Source: Devosia sp. YIM 151766 (GTDB lineage: Bacteria; Pseudomonadota; Alphaproteobacteria; Rhizobiales; Devosiaceae). Taken from it: a stretch of 64,000 bases of DNA. Of the stretch, positions 34,495 to 44,559 are shown piece after piece (the stretch's first letter is position 1; each line of letters begins with the position of its first letter). The stretch lies in NCBI RefSeq assembly GCF_030285925.1, contig NZ_CP127251.1, positions 2,837,001-2,901,000 on the forward strand, in the 5' to 3' direction. A model generated the notes under the pieces. The model ran no database searches, was not told where the DNA came from, and worked only from the letters and a program-made list of their open reading frames with translations. A program made the translations under genes and the position numbers.

Positions 34495-34545
34495 ACTAAG
34501 TCACCAATGCTGACCAAATCAGCGATGCGGCTGCAGGGGTTGAAA

Positions 34546-35565
34546 ATGAGCAAAGTCACCGTTCGTCTAAAGGACATCGCCGACCGCACCGGCTTCTCGA
34601 CCAATACCGTCTCCCTGGCGCTCCGCGACAGCCCGCGCATTCCGCTCGAAACCCGCCGTCTCATTCGCGAGGCGGCGGAAACCCTCAATTATTTGCCGAA
34701 TTTCATCGCCAAGTCGCTGGTCAGCCGCGAAACCAAGACCATCGGCCTCGTACTTACCGACATCACCAATCCCACGCTCACTCGGACTGCCCAGGCGATA
34801 GAACTGGCCCTTGCTGAACGCGGCTATGCCACCCTGTTCGCAACCTCCAACAACAATTTCGACGAGGAGCACAAGGTCCTCGAACTTGTTCGCTCCCGGC
34901 AGGTGGACGGTATTTTGATCTACCCCACGGGACATCGCCGGCTCGATCATCTCCGCCAATTGCGTCAGGCAAACCAGCCCGTCGTGTTGCTAGTGGGCGA
35001 TCCTGATGCAGGCGTGGATGCCGTTGGCGTTGACGAGCGTATCGGCGCCTACAAAGCGACGCGACATCTCATCGATAGCGGGCATCGCCGCATTGGCCTT
35101 ATCGATACGGCGAACCCGGCCGGCAATCTGGAAAAACGCGAAGGTTATCAACAGGCCCTAAGCGAGGCCGGTATCATATTCGAGCCGGAATTGGCGGTGG
35201 ATCCGCGTGGACATTCCGTGGTGCGAGGATTTCTCGCCATGGGCGAGCTGATGTCGCGCAAGGAAAGGCCGACCGCTCTGTTCGCGGCCAACGATTCGCT
35301 GGCGCTGGGCGCCTTGCGCTGGTGCATCAAGAACAACGTGCTGGTACCTAATGAAATCGCCATTATCGGCTTCGACAATATCGAATATGCCGAGCATGCA
35401 GGCGTGCCACTGTCGACCGTCAACTATCCCGTCGACATCTTGACCGATCTGGCGGTTGAGCGCCTCATGGAACTGATTGGCGTTTCCGGCTTATTGCCAG
35501 CGCCACGTGTTACTCAGATTGAACCGGAGGTCATCATCCGAGAGAGCACTTTACGTGCAAAATGA
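34546..35565 (+). CDS. LacI family transcriptional regulator
   Basis: 339 residues: LacI HTH at the N-terminus (VRLKDIADRTGFSTNTVSLALRD), hinge helix (NYLPNFIAKSLVS), then the periplasmic-binding-like effector domain (TIGLVLTDITNPTLTR, FAANDSLALGALR, GFDNIEYAEHAGVPLSTVNYP). It probably represses the CUT1 importer operon and aldo/keto reductase until a sugar ligand binds. The ATG at 34546 has AGGGG upstream; an earlier ATG at 34507 is possible. Confidence 0.9.
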   Translation: MSKVTVRLKDIADRTGFSTNTVSLALRDSPRIPLETRRLIREAAETLNYLPNFIAKSLVSRETKTIGLVLTDITNPTLTRTAQAIELALAERGYATLFATSNNNFDEEHKVLELVRSRQVDGILIYPTGHRRLDHLRQLRQANQPVVLLVGDPDAGVDAVGVDERIGAYKATRHLIDSGHRRIGLIDTANPAGNLEKREGYQQALSEAGIIFEPELAVDPRGHSVVRGFLAMGELMSRKERPTALFAANDSLALGALRWCIKNNVLVPNEIAIIGFDNIEYAEHAGVPLSTVNYPVDILTDLAVERLMELIGVSGLLPAPRVTQIEPEVIIRESTLRAK

Positions 35566-35691
35566 GCAGCTAGCCGGTGACGGCATCCTCGGAGCATAGA
35601 GTCGATTTCCGAAGGACGCATCGACGCCGATAGGGAGCGCGAGCGTCTGGATTGCGGACAGGAAGCCGCTCATTCATCCCTGATGATAATC

Positions 35692-37500
35692 TCAATCCGC
35701 CATCACGAAATGGCCAGCACCGACTTCGGTGTAATTGCGCACTGGCGGCACATAATCGGCGGGGCGGATGGGGCTGCGGATATCTTCATTGCTGAGGCTG
35801 CGCATGCGGTGGCGCTGGGCAGGATCGGCCACCGGCACGGCGGAAAGCAGCTTGCGCGTATAGGGGTGCTGCGGATTGGCAAAGATATCGGCGCGCGTGC
35901 CGATCTCGACGATCTCGCCTAGATACATCACCGCGACCCGGTGGCTGACGCGCTCAACCACAGCCATGTCATGCGAAATGAATAGATAGGAGAGGCGCAG
36001 GCTTTCCTGCAGTTCGAGCAACAGGTTCACCACCTGCGCCTTGACCGAAACGTCGAGCGCAGAAACGCTTTCGTCGGCCACGATCACACTGGGCTCCACC
36101 GCAAGGGCCCGGGCGATACAGATGCGCTGGCGCTGGCCACCCGAAAGCTGGTGCGGATAGCGGCTGGCCATGGCCGGCGACAAACCAACTCTCTCCAGCA
36201 GCGCTGAAACGCGCGCCGGTGCCTCGACCGCAGAGGTCAGCTTGTGCAGCAGCATCGGCTCGGCAATGGCGGCGCCCACTGTCATGCGCGGATTGAGGCT
36301 GGCAAAGGGATCCTGAAAAATCATCTGCATGCGCTGGCGGCGCGACCGCATATCGGCTTCGTCCAGCCCGGCAATTTCTTCGCCCTCGAGCTTGACCGAA
36401 CCGGCGACAGGCGACACGAGCCGCAGGATGGAAAGGCCGGTGGTGGATTTGCCACATCCCGATTCCCCCACCAGCGAAAGGGTTTCCCCGCGCTGCAGCG
36501 AGAATGAAATGTTCTCCACCGCATGGACCCGACCGGACACGCGGCTCCAGATGCCCGAGCGGATGGAAAAATGCGTCGAGAGCTTACTGACTTCGAGAAC
36601 CGGCGCGCCGTCGTGATCGACCGTATCGACGCTGGCGGCCGCCTCGCCCAGCTTGCCCGTCTTGGCGTCGGCAATGGCAAAGCGGCGCGGGCGCGGTTCG
36701 TTCTGCATGGATCCGAGCTTGGGCACGGCGGAGAGCAGGGCCTTGGTATAGGGCTGTTCGGGCGCCGCAAAGACGTCCGCCGTCAGCCGATCCTCGATGA
36801 TTGCGCCGTGTCGCATCACCACGGTCCGATCGGCAATCTCGGCCACCACACCCATGTCATGGGTAATGAACAGCACCGACATGTCTTCCTCGGCCTGCAA
36901 CTGCTTGATCAATTCGAGGATCTGAGCTTGGATCGTCACGTCAAGCGCCGTGGTCGGCTCATCGGCGATCAGCAATTCTGGGCCACAGGCCAGCGCCATG
37001 GCAATCATCACGCGCTGTCGCATGCCGCCGGAAAACTGATGCGCATGTTCGCCAAAGCGCCGCGCCGCGTCGGGAATCCGCACCCGGTCGAGTTGCCTGA
37101 TCGCTTCTGCCTTGGCCGCAGCGCGCGTGATCTCGCGATGAGCCAAAAGGGCCTCAACGATCTGCTCACCCACGGGCATTACCGGATTGAGGCTCGTCAT
37201 GGGCTCCTGGAAGATCATGCCGATCTGCTTGCCACGCACGGCGTTCATCTGCCCGTCTGAAAGGCCCAGCAATTCGCGGCCAGCCAGTTTGATACTGCCT
37301 TCGATTCGCGTCAGCGCCGGATTATGCAATTGCATGATGGACATGGCGGTAACGCTCTTGCCGGACCCCGACTCGCCAACCAGAGCAACCGTTTCGCGCG
37401 CGCCGACTGAAAAATCGATGCCATGCACGACTTCGACCCATTCCCCGCGGGTACGGAATGCAGTTTTCAGGCCGGAAATGGCGAGAACCGGTGCGTTCAT
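35692..37500 (-). CDS. Fused Dpp-type ABC ATPase (DppD-DppF in one chain)
   Basis: 602 residues holding two complete ATPase domains. NBD1: Walker [30 protein letters not shown]2: [29 protein letters not shown]. This is the GsiA-type fused arrangement. The partner permeases and binding protein are most likely those at 40745-44342, separated by a kinase, a GntR gene and a dehydrogenase. The ATG at 37500 has GGGAGGAGCAACAGC upstream. A good sigma-70-like promoter lies at 37575-37603. The 126 bases downstream to the LacI gene hold nothing recognisable. Confidence 0.9.
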   Translation of the reverse strand: MNAPVLAISGLKTAFRTRGEWVEVVHGIDFSVGARETVALVGESGSGKSVTAMSIMQLHNPALTRIEGSIKLAGRELLGLSDGQMNAVRGKQIGMIFQEPMTSLNPVMPVGEQIVEALLAHREITRAAAKAEAIRQLDRVRIPDAARRFGEHAHQFSGGMRQRVMIAMALACGPELLIADEPTTALDVTIQAQILELIKQLQAEEDMSVLFITHDMGVVAEIADRTVVMRHGAIIEDRLTADVFAAPEQPYTKALLSAVPKLGSMQNEPRPRRFAIADAKTGKLGEAAASVDTVDHDGAPVLEVSKLSTHFSIRSGIWSRVSGRVHAVENISFSLQRGETLSLVGESGCGKSTTGLSILRLVSPVAGSVKLEGEEIAGLDEADMRSRRQRMQMIFQDPFASLNPRMTVGAAIAEPMLLHKLTSAVEAPARVSALLERVGLSPAMASRYPHQLSGGQRQRICIARALAVEPSVIVADESVSALDVSVKAQVVNLLLELQESLRLSYLFISHDMAVVERVSHRVAVMYLGEIVEIGTRADIFANPQHPYTRKLLSAVPVADPAQRHRMRSLSNEDIRSPIRPADYVPPVRNYTEVGAGHFVMAD

Positions 37501-37574
37501 GCTGTTGCTCCTCCCGCGGATGCCGATTGCCGGCCAGCAAGCTTTGGCCGGGCTGCACCCAGGCCAGCGACGCA

Positions 37575-37603
37575 TATAGAGCCACGCTGGAGCCAATTGT
37601 CAA
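37575..37603 (-). promoter_or_regulatory. Promoter candidate for fused ATPase gene
   Basis: On the minus strand, TTGACA (37603-37598), 17 bases, TCTATA (37580-37575), about 70 bases ahead of the ATG at 37500. The AT-rich stretch between this and the divergent promoter contains the imperfect palindrome ATTATCAATATGTTAAT at 37653-37669, a possible site for the GntR regulator. Confidence 0.5.
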
Positions 37604-37712
37604 GTTGGCATTTACAAGTCAGATTTGGTGGATTTTTCTGACATATCCCTAAATTATCAATATGTTAATTGCCAATTCTACTCGTTTCATTCTGCGCCAT
37701 GTGCGAAAGAAA

Positions 37713-37740
37713 TTGACATGTTCACAGACGCGCTTACAAG
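37713..37740 (+). promoter_or_regulatory. Promoter candidate for acid-sugar kinase gene
   Basis: TTGACA at 37713-37718, 16 bases, TACAAG at 37735-37740. Transcription would begin near 37747, which supports the GTG at 37770 as the kinase start rather than the ATG at 37662. Confidence 0.45.
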
Positions 37741-37769
37741 CAAGTATGTTGAGACAGAAAGGTGCCATA

Positions 37770-38852
37770 GTGAAGTCCCCGCGCGTGGCCATCATCGCTG
37801 ACGACCTGACCGGCGCGCTCGATGTCTGTGCGCCCTTCGCGCGTCGCGGCCTCCGCTGTCGCGTTGCCGTCAGCCCAAGCGGTCTCGCCGACGCCCTCGA
37901 CCGCGGCGGCGACGTCATCTGCGTCAACACCGCAAGCCGTGAACTTGATGCCGAAGCGGCAAGCCGCATCGTGCGCCATGTTGCCAGTGAACTCGCTGGC
38001 TCCCGACCCGGCATCGTCTTCAAAAAGATCGACTCGCGCCTCAAGGGCCATGTCTCGGCCGAAACCGGCGCCTGCCAGGAGGTTTTTCGGCGCCCCCGGG
38101 TGCTGGTTGCCCCGGCCATACCGGCACAGGGACGCTTCGTGCAGGCTGGAATGATCGTCGGCAAGGGGGTGGCCGCGCCGATAGACGTCGCCGACAAGCT
38201 CGACGCCGGTCTCGATGCGACAATAGGCAATGGCACCACAAACCTCGATATGGAACATCTCGCAGGCCGGCATATGGACCAGGCCTTATTGGTTGGAGCC
38301 AGCGGCCTTGGCGAAGGCCTGGCCGCCGCATTGTCACCAGTTCCACCAGCTCAATTGCTGACTGCCACCCTGCCATTGCTCTTTGCCATCGGCTCGCACG
38401 ATCCGGTCACGCGCGCACAGATCGACCGCCTCGGCGACATCGCCCACCAGATCGTCAGCTTGGACGGCCTTGTCTCCACCGTCGGTACGGCCGAACGCAC
38501 ACTCATTCGCGCTTCCAGCGATCCTGACGACCCGCAACACGGCGCCGTGCTGGCGCAATTCGGTCTGTCGATAGCTAATCTCTTGCAATCGGGCCGCTTC
38601 GCCAGCGCTCTGCTCTGTGGCGGCGAAACGGCGCAAACCGTGCTCAACGCTCTGGGCGTTCTCGAGCTCGAACTGGTCGGCGAGACCCTGCCCGGCATTG
38701 CATTGTCCCGCATCGAGCTGGCAGGACAAACATTGACGATATTGACGAAATCAGGCGGCTTCGGCACATCCGATGATCTGTGCCACATTGCACAAAGCGC
38801 TCGACGAGCCAGTCCTGGCATCGATCCCAACAGGGTGGGAATACCGGCATGA
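37770..38852 (+). CDS. Four-carbon acid sugar kinase family protein (DUF1537)
   Basis: About 360 residues. The N-terminal VAIIADDLTGALDVC and FKKIDSRLKGHV are the substrate-side motifs, and LLCGGETAQTVLNALGV near the C-terminus is the nucleotide motif, of the OtnK/DtnK family that phosphorylates D-threonate, D-erythronate and similar acids. It is somewhat shorter than the usual roughly 420 residues. A PdxA2-type dehydrogenase, the usual partner for the phosphorylated acid, lies 7 kb downstream in the same region. GTG start with AAAGGTG upstream. Its stop overlaps the GntR start by 4 bases. Confidence 0.82.
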   Translation: MKSPRVAIIADDLTGALDVCAPFARRGLRCRVAVSPSGLADALDRGGDVICVNTASRELDAEAASRIVRHVASELAGSRPGIVFKKIDSRLKGHVSAETGACQEVFRRPRVLVAPAIPAQGRFVQAGMIVGKGVAAPIDVADKLDAGLDATIGNGTTNLDMEHLAGRHMDQALLVGASGLGEGLAAALSPVPPAQLLTATLPLLFAIGSHDPVTRAQIDRLGDIAHQIVSLDGLVSTVGTAERTLIRASSDPDDPQHGAVLAQFGLSIANLLQSGRFASALLCGGETAQTVLNALGVLELELVGETLPGIALSRIELAGQTLTILTKSGGFGTSDDLCHIAQSARRASPGIDPNRVGIPA

Positions 38853-39583
38853 CACAAACCAGCAGCACTTTTGACGATGAACCGCGCCACCGCACGCTTT
38901 TTGCTGATCGCGTCTATCAATTGCTGCAGACCCGGATTTCGAACGGCGAATACGCGTCTGACCAGAAGCTGCCGAGCGAGAAAGAGCTGTCGGACCAATT
39001 CGACGTATCACGCCCGATCATCCGCGAAGCGCTCGAGCGTCTGCGCCAGGAAGGCATGATCTATTCGCGCCAGGGCGCCGGCAGTTTTGTGCGCCTGCGC
39101 AGCGAGCCGCGCTCGCTGGGTTTTCCGCCGGTCGAGACTATCGCCGATATCCAGCGCTGCTATGAGTTTCGTCTTACCATCGAGCCTGAAGCCGCCTTCT
39201 ACGCCGCCAAGCGCCGCAACGAGGCAGCTATCGAGAGCATCGGCAAGGTAGTGGATCTGCTCAGTTCCGCCACCGACCAGCAGCGCCACCGCGAGGACGC
39301 CGACTTCGCCTTTCACATGGCGGTCGCCGGCGCCTCCAACAACCATTATTACAGCTCCGCCATGCAGGCGCTGCGCAGCCATATCGCCGTTGGCATGAAG
39401 CTGCATGGCCTGGCCCTGATGGGCCCCGGCCGCGGCCTCGAAAAAGTGCTCGAAGAGCACCGGCACATCTATGAATGCATCCGCGACGGCGACGCCGAAA
39501 CCGCCCGCCAGCATATGCGCCAGCATCTCGAAGGCTCGCGCAACCGCCTGTTCGAGGATCGGGTCCTCGACCTCTCACTCTAA
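38849..39583 (+). CDS. GntR family regulator, FadR subfamily
   Basis: 244 residues: GntR winged helix (residues 15-80, LPSEKELSDQFDVSRPIIREALERLRQEGMI) and an all-helical FCD effector domain (YEFRLTIEPEAAFYAAKR, DADFAFHMAVAGASNN, EEHRHIYECIRDGD) with the metal-binding Asp/His pattern. Co-transcribed with the kinase and likely the regulator of the 35.7-49.7 kb region, responding to a small organic or sugar acid. Confidence 0.88.
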   Translation: MTQTSSTFDDEPRHRTLFADRVYQLLQTRISNGEYASDQKLPSEKELSDQFDVSRPIIREALERLRQEGMIYSRQGAGSFVRLRSEPRSLGFPPVETIADIQRCYEFRLTIEPEAAFYAAKRRNEAAIESIGKVVDLLSSATDQQRHREDADFAFHMAVAGASNNHYYSSAMQALRSHIAVGMKLHGLALMGPGRGLEKVLEEHRHIYECIRDGDAETARQHMRQHLEGSRNRLFEDRVLDLSL

Positions 39584-39590
39584 CCTTTGC

Positions 39591-40745
39591 CTAGAGCGCC
39601 GCCCGATAAATTTCGACAATATCGGTCACGCTCATGTCGCGCGGATTGTGGTCGAGCAGGCGTCGGATGGCGTGGGCTTCCTCGGCCATTGACTGCAGGT
39701 CGTGCGCGGCAACGCCCATCTTGCTCATCTGCATTTCAAGCCCAAGCGCCGTACAATAATCATAACTTTCGGCGCGCAAATCCTGCCCCTTGAACCCAAG
39801 CAATTCTGAAACCACTTGGCTTTTCTCTGCCCGCACAGGCGCATTGAAGGCCAGGGTATGAGGAAAAATCACTGCATTGGCGAGGCCGTGTGGCACCTGA
39901 AACCGCGTACCGAGCGGATAGGATAGGGCATGACCAGCCGTGGTATTGACCGGCCCGAGGCAAAAACCGCCATAAAGGGCTGCCATGGCCAACCCGGCCC
40001 GCGCCTCGACATCGCTGCCATCGGCCACCGCCCGCGCCAGATAGCGCCCGACGAGGCCGATGCCCTCCCGGGCATAGATATCGACCAGCGGATGCGCCCG
40101 GCGGCTGGTAAAGGCCTCGACGCAATGGGCCAGAGCATCGATCCCCGTCGCCGCCGTCACGGCCGGAGGAAGCGATGTGGTCATTTCTGGATCGACAATG
40201 GCGATATCCGCCACCATGTGATGACTATCGGCCGCCAGCTTGGCCTTGCTTGCCGGATCCATTACCAGCGCCCGCGCGCCAACTTCGCTGCCGGTGCCCG
40301 CCGTGGTCGGGATGGACACGAGCAGGCATGTTCGTGGCTCCGCTTTGTCAACACCCACAATATCGCGAAAATCCTGGGCGCTCCGGCACAGCACCGCCGC
40401 CAGCTTGGCCAAGTCCATCGCGCTACCGCCGCCAAAGCCCAAGATGACGTCGGGCGCAAAGCCCCGTGCCTGATCGATCAGCAGGTCCAGATTCGGCAGA
40501 TCGGGTTCGGGCCGCACCTGCGAAAAGATCTGGTGCTGAGGCGGCAGCCCAAGCAGATCGGCACGGCCGGCATTGAAGGCATCGGCCACCACCAATACGC
40601 GGCGCTCCGCCCAACCGGGCACCAAGTCGGCAAGGCGGCGCGCTTTGCCCGCGCCATATTCGATCCGCCCGGGCTGCACGAATGTCAGGGGCCGCAGCAG
40701 CGGGCTAGCCGATGCGGGGGCGGAGGCTTGCAGGGCCGAGGACAT
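39591..40745 (-). CDS. Iron-containing alcohol dehydrogenase / maleylacetate-reductase-like
   Basis: 384 residues. NAD-binding GFGGGSAMDLAK, IPTTAGTGSE, the metal-binding GIDALAHCVEAF, and later His ligands in AGHALSYPLG and VPHGLANAVIFPH show an intact group III dehydrogenase. Probably oxidises or reduces a hydroxy acid or aldehyde arising from the imported compound. It starts at the stop of the DppC-like permease (one shared base) and ends 7 bases from the convergent GntR gene, with no room for a terminator. Confidence 0.87.
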   Translation of the reverse strand: MSSALQASAPASASPLLRPLTFVQPGRIEYGAGKARRLADLVPGWAERRVLVVADAFNAGRADLLGLPPQHQIFSQVRPEPDLPNLDLLIDQARGFAPDVILGFGGGSAMDLAKLAAVLCRSAQDFRDIVGVDKAEPRTCLLVSIPTTAGTGSEVGARALVMDPASKAKLAADSHHMVADIAIVDPEMTTSLPPAVTAATGIDALAHCVEAFTSRRAHPLVDIYAREGIGLVGRYLARAVADGSDVEARAGLAMAALYGGFCLGPVNTTAGHALSYPLGTRFQVPHGLANAVIFPHTLAFNAPVRAEKSQVVSELLGFKGQDLRAESYDYCTALGLEMQMSKMGVAAHDLQSMAEEAHAIRRLLDHNPRDMSVTDIVEIYRAAL

Positions 40746-41707
40746 TATTTGGCGCCTTTCGGATTGAGCGCGTCGTTGAGGCCATCGCCAATGAAGCTGA
40801 AGGCAACCGAGGCAATGGCGAGGGCGATGGCCGGTGCGGCCAGCAAATGCGGATATTGCTGCCAGGTGCGCAGGCCATCGGAGATCATCAGACCCCAGCT
40901 CGGGGTCGGCGGCTGCACCCCGACGCCAAGGAAACTGAAGGCGCTTTCGAGCACCATGGCTCCACCCAGCCCGGCGCTGACCGCCACGATCAGCGGCCCG
41001 ATGGAATTGGGAATTAAGTAGCGCAGGATGATCTGGTGCGTCGGCAGGCCCAGCGAACGCGCGGCAAGCACATATGGCTGGCTGCGCACGCTAAGGATTT
41101 GCGCACGCACCGTGCGGGCATAGGGCGGCCACATAACCAGCGCGATGGTGCCGAACACCATGATGAAGTCGGCAATCACCGTATTGCGGAATATCACATT
41201 GCCGGTGGCCATATACATGCTGTCCATCCAGCGTCCCAGCTGCGGCTTCATCGATGTGTTGATGACGATCACCAGCAGCAGGTTGGGCACCGACATGAAG
41301 ACATCGGTAAACCACATGATCGTGGCGTCCACCTTGCCCCCGGCATAGCCGGCGACCGCACCCAGGGCGGCGCCGATCAGCACCGAAATGACGGTGACGA
41401 CAATGGCCACGAAAAACGCGGTGCGCGTGCCATACATCACGCGGCTCGCCACATCGCGGCCCAGCTCGTCGGTGCCCAGCCAATGGGCCGGCGAGGGCGG
41501 CAGGTTACGTCCGTCAAGATTCTGCGTCAGGAAGTCATAGGGCGACACCAGCGGCCCGAACACGGCAATCAGGATCAGCAGCACGATGGCGCCCAGCCCC
41601 ACCATGGCGATGCGGTTGGCGCGCAGCCGCGCCCAGGCATCGGTCCACAGACCGACAGGCGGTTCAGTGGGTTTGATCAGGCCGGAGGGTTCAGTTTTCG
41701 TGGACAT
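40745..41707 (-). CDS. Dpp/Opp-type ABC permease (DppC-like)
   Basis: 320 residues: N-terminal cytoplasmic tail, helix (IAMVGLGAIVLLILIAVFGP), WLGTDELGRDVASRVMYGTR, EAA loop (PYVLAARSLGLPTHQIILRYLIPN) and FLGVGVQPPTPSWG. Second permease of the importer whose ATPase is probably the fused protein at 35692-37500. Three bases separate it from the DppB-like gene. Confidence 0.9.
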   Translation of the reverse strand: MSTKTEPSGLIKPTEPPVGLWTDAWARLRANRIAMVGLGAIVLLILIAVFGPLVSPYDFLTQNLDGRNLPPSPAHWLGTDELGRDVASRVMYGTRTAFFVAIVVTVISVLIGAALGAVAGYAGGKVDATIMWFTDVFMSVPNLLLVIVINTSMKPQLGRWMDSMYMATGNVIFRNTVIADFIMVFGTIALVMWPPYARTVRAQILSVRSQPYVLAARSLGLPTHQIILRYLIPNSIGPLIVAVSAGLGGAMVLESAFSFLGVGVQPPTPSWGLMISDGLRTWQQYPHLLAAPAIALAIASVAFSFIGDGLNDALNPKGAK

Positions 41708-41710
41708 GGC

Positions 41711-42658
41711 TCACCTCTTCTCGGCAGCACGCGGATCGAGCAGCGGATAGGCCAGGTCGACTATTAGGTTAGACACCATCACCAGCGCCGAAGCGATCAA
41801 CGTCACGGCAAGGATGACCGGATAGTCGGAATTCATCAGTGACTGGATCGCGAGACGCCCGAGTCCGGGCAATCCAAACACCAGCTCGACGAACACGGCG
41901 CCATTGACCAGCGTAATCATGATCAGCCCCAATTGGGTCAGCACCGGCGTCAGGATCGGGCGCAGGATATGGCGCCGCACGATCCGCCCCGGCCGCAGGC
42001 CCTTGGCCCGTGCGGTGCGCACGAAATCCTCGCTCAGCACCTCAATAACCGCCGAGCGTGTCTGGCGCACGATCAACGCGATTGGGTGGAAGGACAGCAC
42101 CAGCAATGGCAGGATCACCCGCACGTCGAACAATCCGCCCCAGCCATAGGGTACGGACCCACTCGGCAAGATGAGGATCAGCAGCACCATGAGGATGGGG
42201 CCGGCGACATAGGACGGGATGGCATAAAGAAACAGCGCCGAGCCCAGAATAGTATAGTCGAGCGCCGTATTCTGGCGCAGCCCGGCAATAACGCCGAGCG
42301 GGATCGCGACTACGGCGGTGAGCACAATGGCCAGCGCCCCCAGCGTGATCGAGACCGGCGCCGCCGCCGCGATGGTGCGGCCCACCGAGCGCCCCGAGGT
42401 CAGCGAATTGCCGAAATTGCCCTGCAGCACATTCCACACATAATCGGCAAATTGCAGCAGGAAGGGCCGGTCGAGCCCCGCCGCTTCGCGGATCGCCGCC
42501 AGCCGGTTGGGATCGAAGGCAACGCCGCCCGGCTCGCGCAGGAAAATCAGCTTGATCGGATCGCCGGCACCATAAAAGGCCAGCGCATAAACGGCGAGCA
42601 ACACCAGCAGCACGGATGGAATCCACAGCAGCAAGCGCTTGATGGCATAGAAAAGCAT
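41711..42658 (-). CDS. Dpp/Opp-type ABC permease (DppB-like)
   Basis: 315 residues: first helix (LLLWIPSVLLVLLAVYALAF), the periplasmic loop (GDPIKLIFLREPGGVAFDPNR), and the EAA loop (IEVLSEDFVRTARAKGLRPG). It lies 58 bases after the binding-protein gene in the same minus-strand operon. Confidence 0.9.
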   Translation of the reverse strand: MLFYAIKRLLLWIPSVLLVLLAVYALAFYGAGDPIKLIFLREPGGVAFDPNRLAAIREAAGLDRPFLLQFADYVWNVLQGNFGNSLTSGRSVGRTIAAAAPVSITLGALAIVLTAVVAIPLGVIAGLRQNTALDYTILGSALFLYAIPSYVAGPILMVLLILILPSGSVPYGWGGLFDVRVILPLLVLSFHPIALIVRQTRSAVIEVLSEDFVRTARAKGLRPGRIVRRHILRPILTPVLTQLGLIMITLVNGAVFVELVFGLPGLGRLAIQSLMNSDYPVILAVTLIASALVMVSNLIVDLAYPLLDPRAAEKR

Positions 42659-42716
42659 GATTGTCCTCGCCTAAGCGGGGCCGCACCGTGGCGCGACCCC
42701 AGCCTGTCGTTCGCGA

Positions 42717-44342
42717 CTACTGGATTTCGATGTTCCAGGGAGCAAAGACCTGCCAATCGAGGTTCTTTTCCATGCCGGCGACATTGGGTAGCGCCCAGCG
42801 GGACATGGCTTCGATATACCAGGGCAGCAATTGATAATCCTCGCGAAAGACGCGCTGGGCTTCCTGTGCCAGCTCGTCACGTTTCGGATCATCGATCGGC
42901 AGCGGCCGGGCTTCATCGAGCAGACGGTCGACTTCGGGATTGTTGTACCCGTTCATCTTGTTGATGGCGACGCTGCCGGTCGAGTGGATGGCCGTGCGCA
43001 GGAACTCGGTGGCGTCGGGCACGCGCGAGCCGGCATCGTCACGTACGATATGCACGTCCGATGGGGCAAAGCCGTCCAGTGTCGGCTTGAGCTCGATCGC
43101 GGTAATGCCCAGGTTCTGACGCCATTGCTCGATGGCGAATTGCGCCGCCGCCTGCTCGGCTGGGGCAATGATGCCGGCAAAGATGATGCGCGGCAATTGG
43201 TCGGGCGAGCCGTATTTCGAGGCAGCCAGCGCGGCCCTGGCCGCTTCGGGATCGTAGGGATAGGGCTCCCAGTCGGGATCGGCACCCTTGACCCCGACCA
43301 GGATCTGCTCGGCCTGCTCGTGCGGGCCTTTGGGGAAGGAGGCACGCATCATCTCGGCGCGATCGACCGACAAGATCAGCGCCTTGCGCACATTGACGTC
43401 GTCAAACGGCGCGGTCTTGGAATTGAAATAGAAGTGCTGCCCGTTCGGGATTTCGGTGCCCTGGCTGAACTCGACGCCCAGATCGTCCACGATAGTGGGG
43501 GTCACCAGCGCCGTATGGGCGTGATACTCGCCCTGCTTGAGCAGCGTCGTTGCCGTCACCGAATCCTCGATCACGCGCAACTCGATACGGCTGAGCTTGA
43601 CGGCAGGGCCGAAGAAATTCTCGTTGGGCTCCCAGGCGACAAAGCCATCATCGAGGTTCATTTCGACCAGCTTGAACGGACCCGAACTGATGACCCCGCC
43701 CTCGGGCGTATACCAGTCCGGCACCTGGTTGCCGTCTTCGTCGCGCGACTGCGACACTTTGGAAATCGGCACCAGATGATTGGCGAGGCGCATGTAAAAG
43801 ATCGGATCGGGCGCAACCAGCGTCACCTCGATCGTGCCTTCGTCGATGACCGTGACGCCCGGCAGTTCAGTGCCCTCGCCTGCCGACAATTCGGCATAAC
43901 CCTGCACACCGGCCAGCACCAGCGGCACACGCTGGCTGGCGCTCAGCGGCATCGAGCACATTTCCCACGAACCCTTCACATCCTCGGGGGTGATCTTGGA
44001 GCCGTCCGAGAAAACCGCATTGGGATCGAGTTTGAAGGTCCAGACCGTCCAGTCCTCATTGGGCTCCCAGCTGGTGAATACATAGGGCTGCACTTCACCC
44101 TTGTCGTCGAAATACATCGGCGAAGCCCACCACAGCGAGTGCCAGCGCAGCGCTGCACCCCCGCCTCGATAGGGCGACCAGTTCATGTCGAACGACGGAT
44201 GGATAATCTTGAAAACCTGTTCCTGCGCCGCCGCCTTCCCGGCCAGCATGCCAAACAAGGACACGCTGATCGCCAGGCCGGCACCACCCCTGAGCACATC
44301 GCGGCGCGACGGACGACGACTGGCAGTCGATTGATCGAGCAT
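42717..44342 (-). CDS. ABC transporter substrate-binding protein, family 5
   Basis: 541 residues with a twin-arginine signal (SRRDVLRGGAGLAISVSLFG, cut after the AAAQ near residue 40). The body is SBP-5 (YRGGGAALRWHSLWWASPMYF, WTFKLDPNAVFSDGSKITPEDV, VRKALILSVDRAEMM). Given the adjacent glycosidase-like genes the cargo may be an oligosaccharide or glycoside rather than a peptide. First gene of the minus-strand importer operon, divergent from the sialidase-fold gene. Confidence 0.88.
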   Translation of the reverse strand: MLDQSTASRRPSRRDVLRGGAGLAISVSLFGMLAGKAAAQEQVFKIIHPSFDMNWSPYRGGGAALRWHSLWWASPMYFDDKGEVQPYVFTSWEPNEDWTVWTFKLDPNAVFSDGSKITPEDVKGSWEMCSMPLSASQRVPLVLAGVQGYAELSAGEGTELPGVTVIDEGTIEVTLVAPDPIFYMRLANHLVPISKVSQSRDEDGNQVPDWYTPEGGVISSGPFKLVEMNLDDGFVAWEPNENFFGPAVKLSRIELRVIEDSVTATTLLKQGEYHAHTALVTPTIVDDLGVEFSQGTEIPNGQHFYFNSKTAPFDDVNVRKALILSVDRAEMMRASFPKGPHEQAEQILVGVKGADPDWEPYPYDPEAARAALAASKYGSPDQLPRIIFAGIIAPAEQAAAQFAIEQWRQNLGITAIELKPTLDGFAPSDVHIVRDDAGSRVPDATEFLRTAIHSTGSVAINKMNGYNNPEVDRLLDEARPLPIDDPKRDELAQEAQRVFREDYQLLPWYIEAMSRWALPNVAGMEKNLDWQVFAPWNIEIQ

Positions 44343-44400
44343 AGGATTCCCTCCCTTATGCGCCGCTATCCATTTCGGCTCTCAGCGGCAATGGAGCGCG

Positions 44401-44428
44401 ATAATGTCACAGCACTCTTGCATGTCAA
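44401..44428 (-). promoter_or_regulatory. Promoter candidate for binding-protein operon
   Basis: Minus strand TTGACA (44428-44423), 16 bases, CATTAT (44406-44401), about 60 bases ahead of the ATG at 44342. The -35 box sits inside the near-palindrome CATGTCAACATG, a possible operator. Confidence 0.4.
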
Positions 44429-44559
44429 CATGTATTTCTATATCCGCCACACATGTCGCCACTACCATCATATATAGCTGGATTTGCTGGAAAAATTCGA
44501 CTTCCCAGGTGCAGGGGTAACGTGATAATGACTTTACAAGTTTGATGGCGGAGGAAGAA

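Noticed and set aside
42831..44477. 548-codon plus-strand frame opposite the family-5 binding protein
   Set aside because: Antisense of a typical Tat-exported SBP-5 gene; no domains and no ribosome site.
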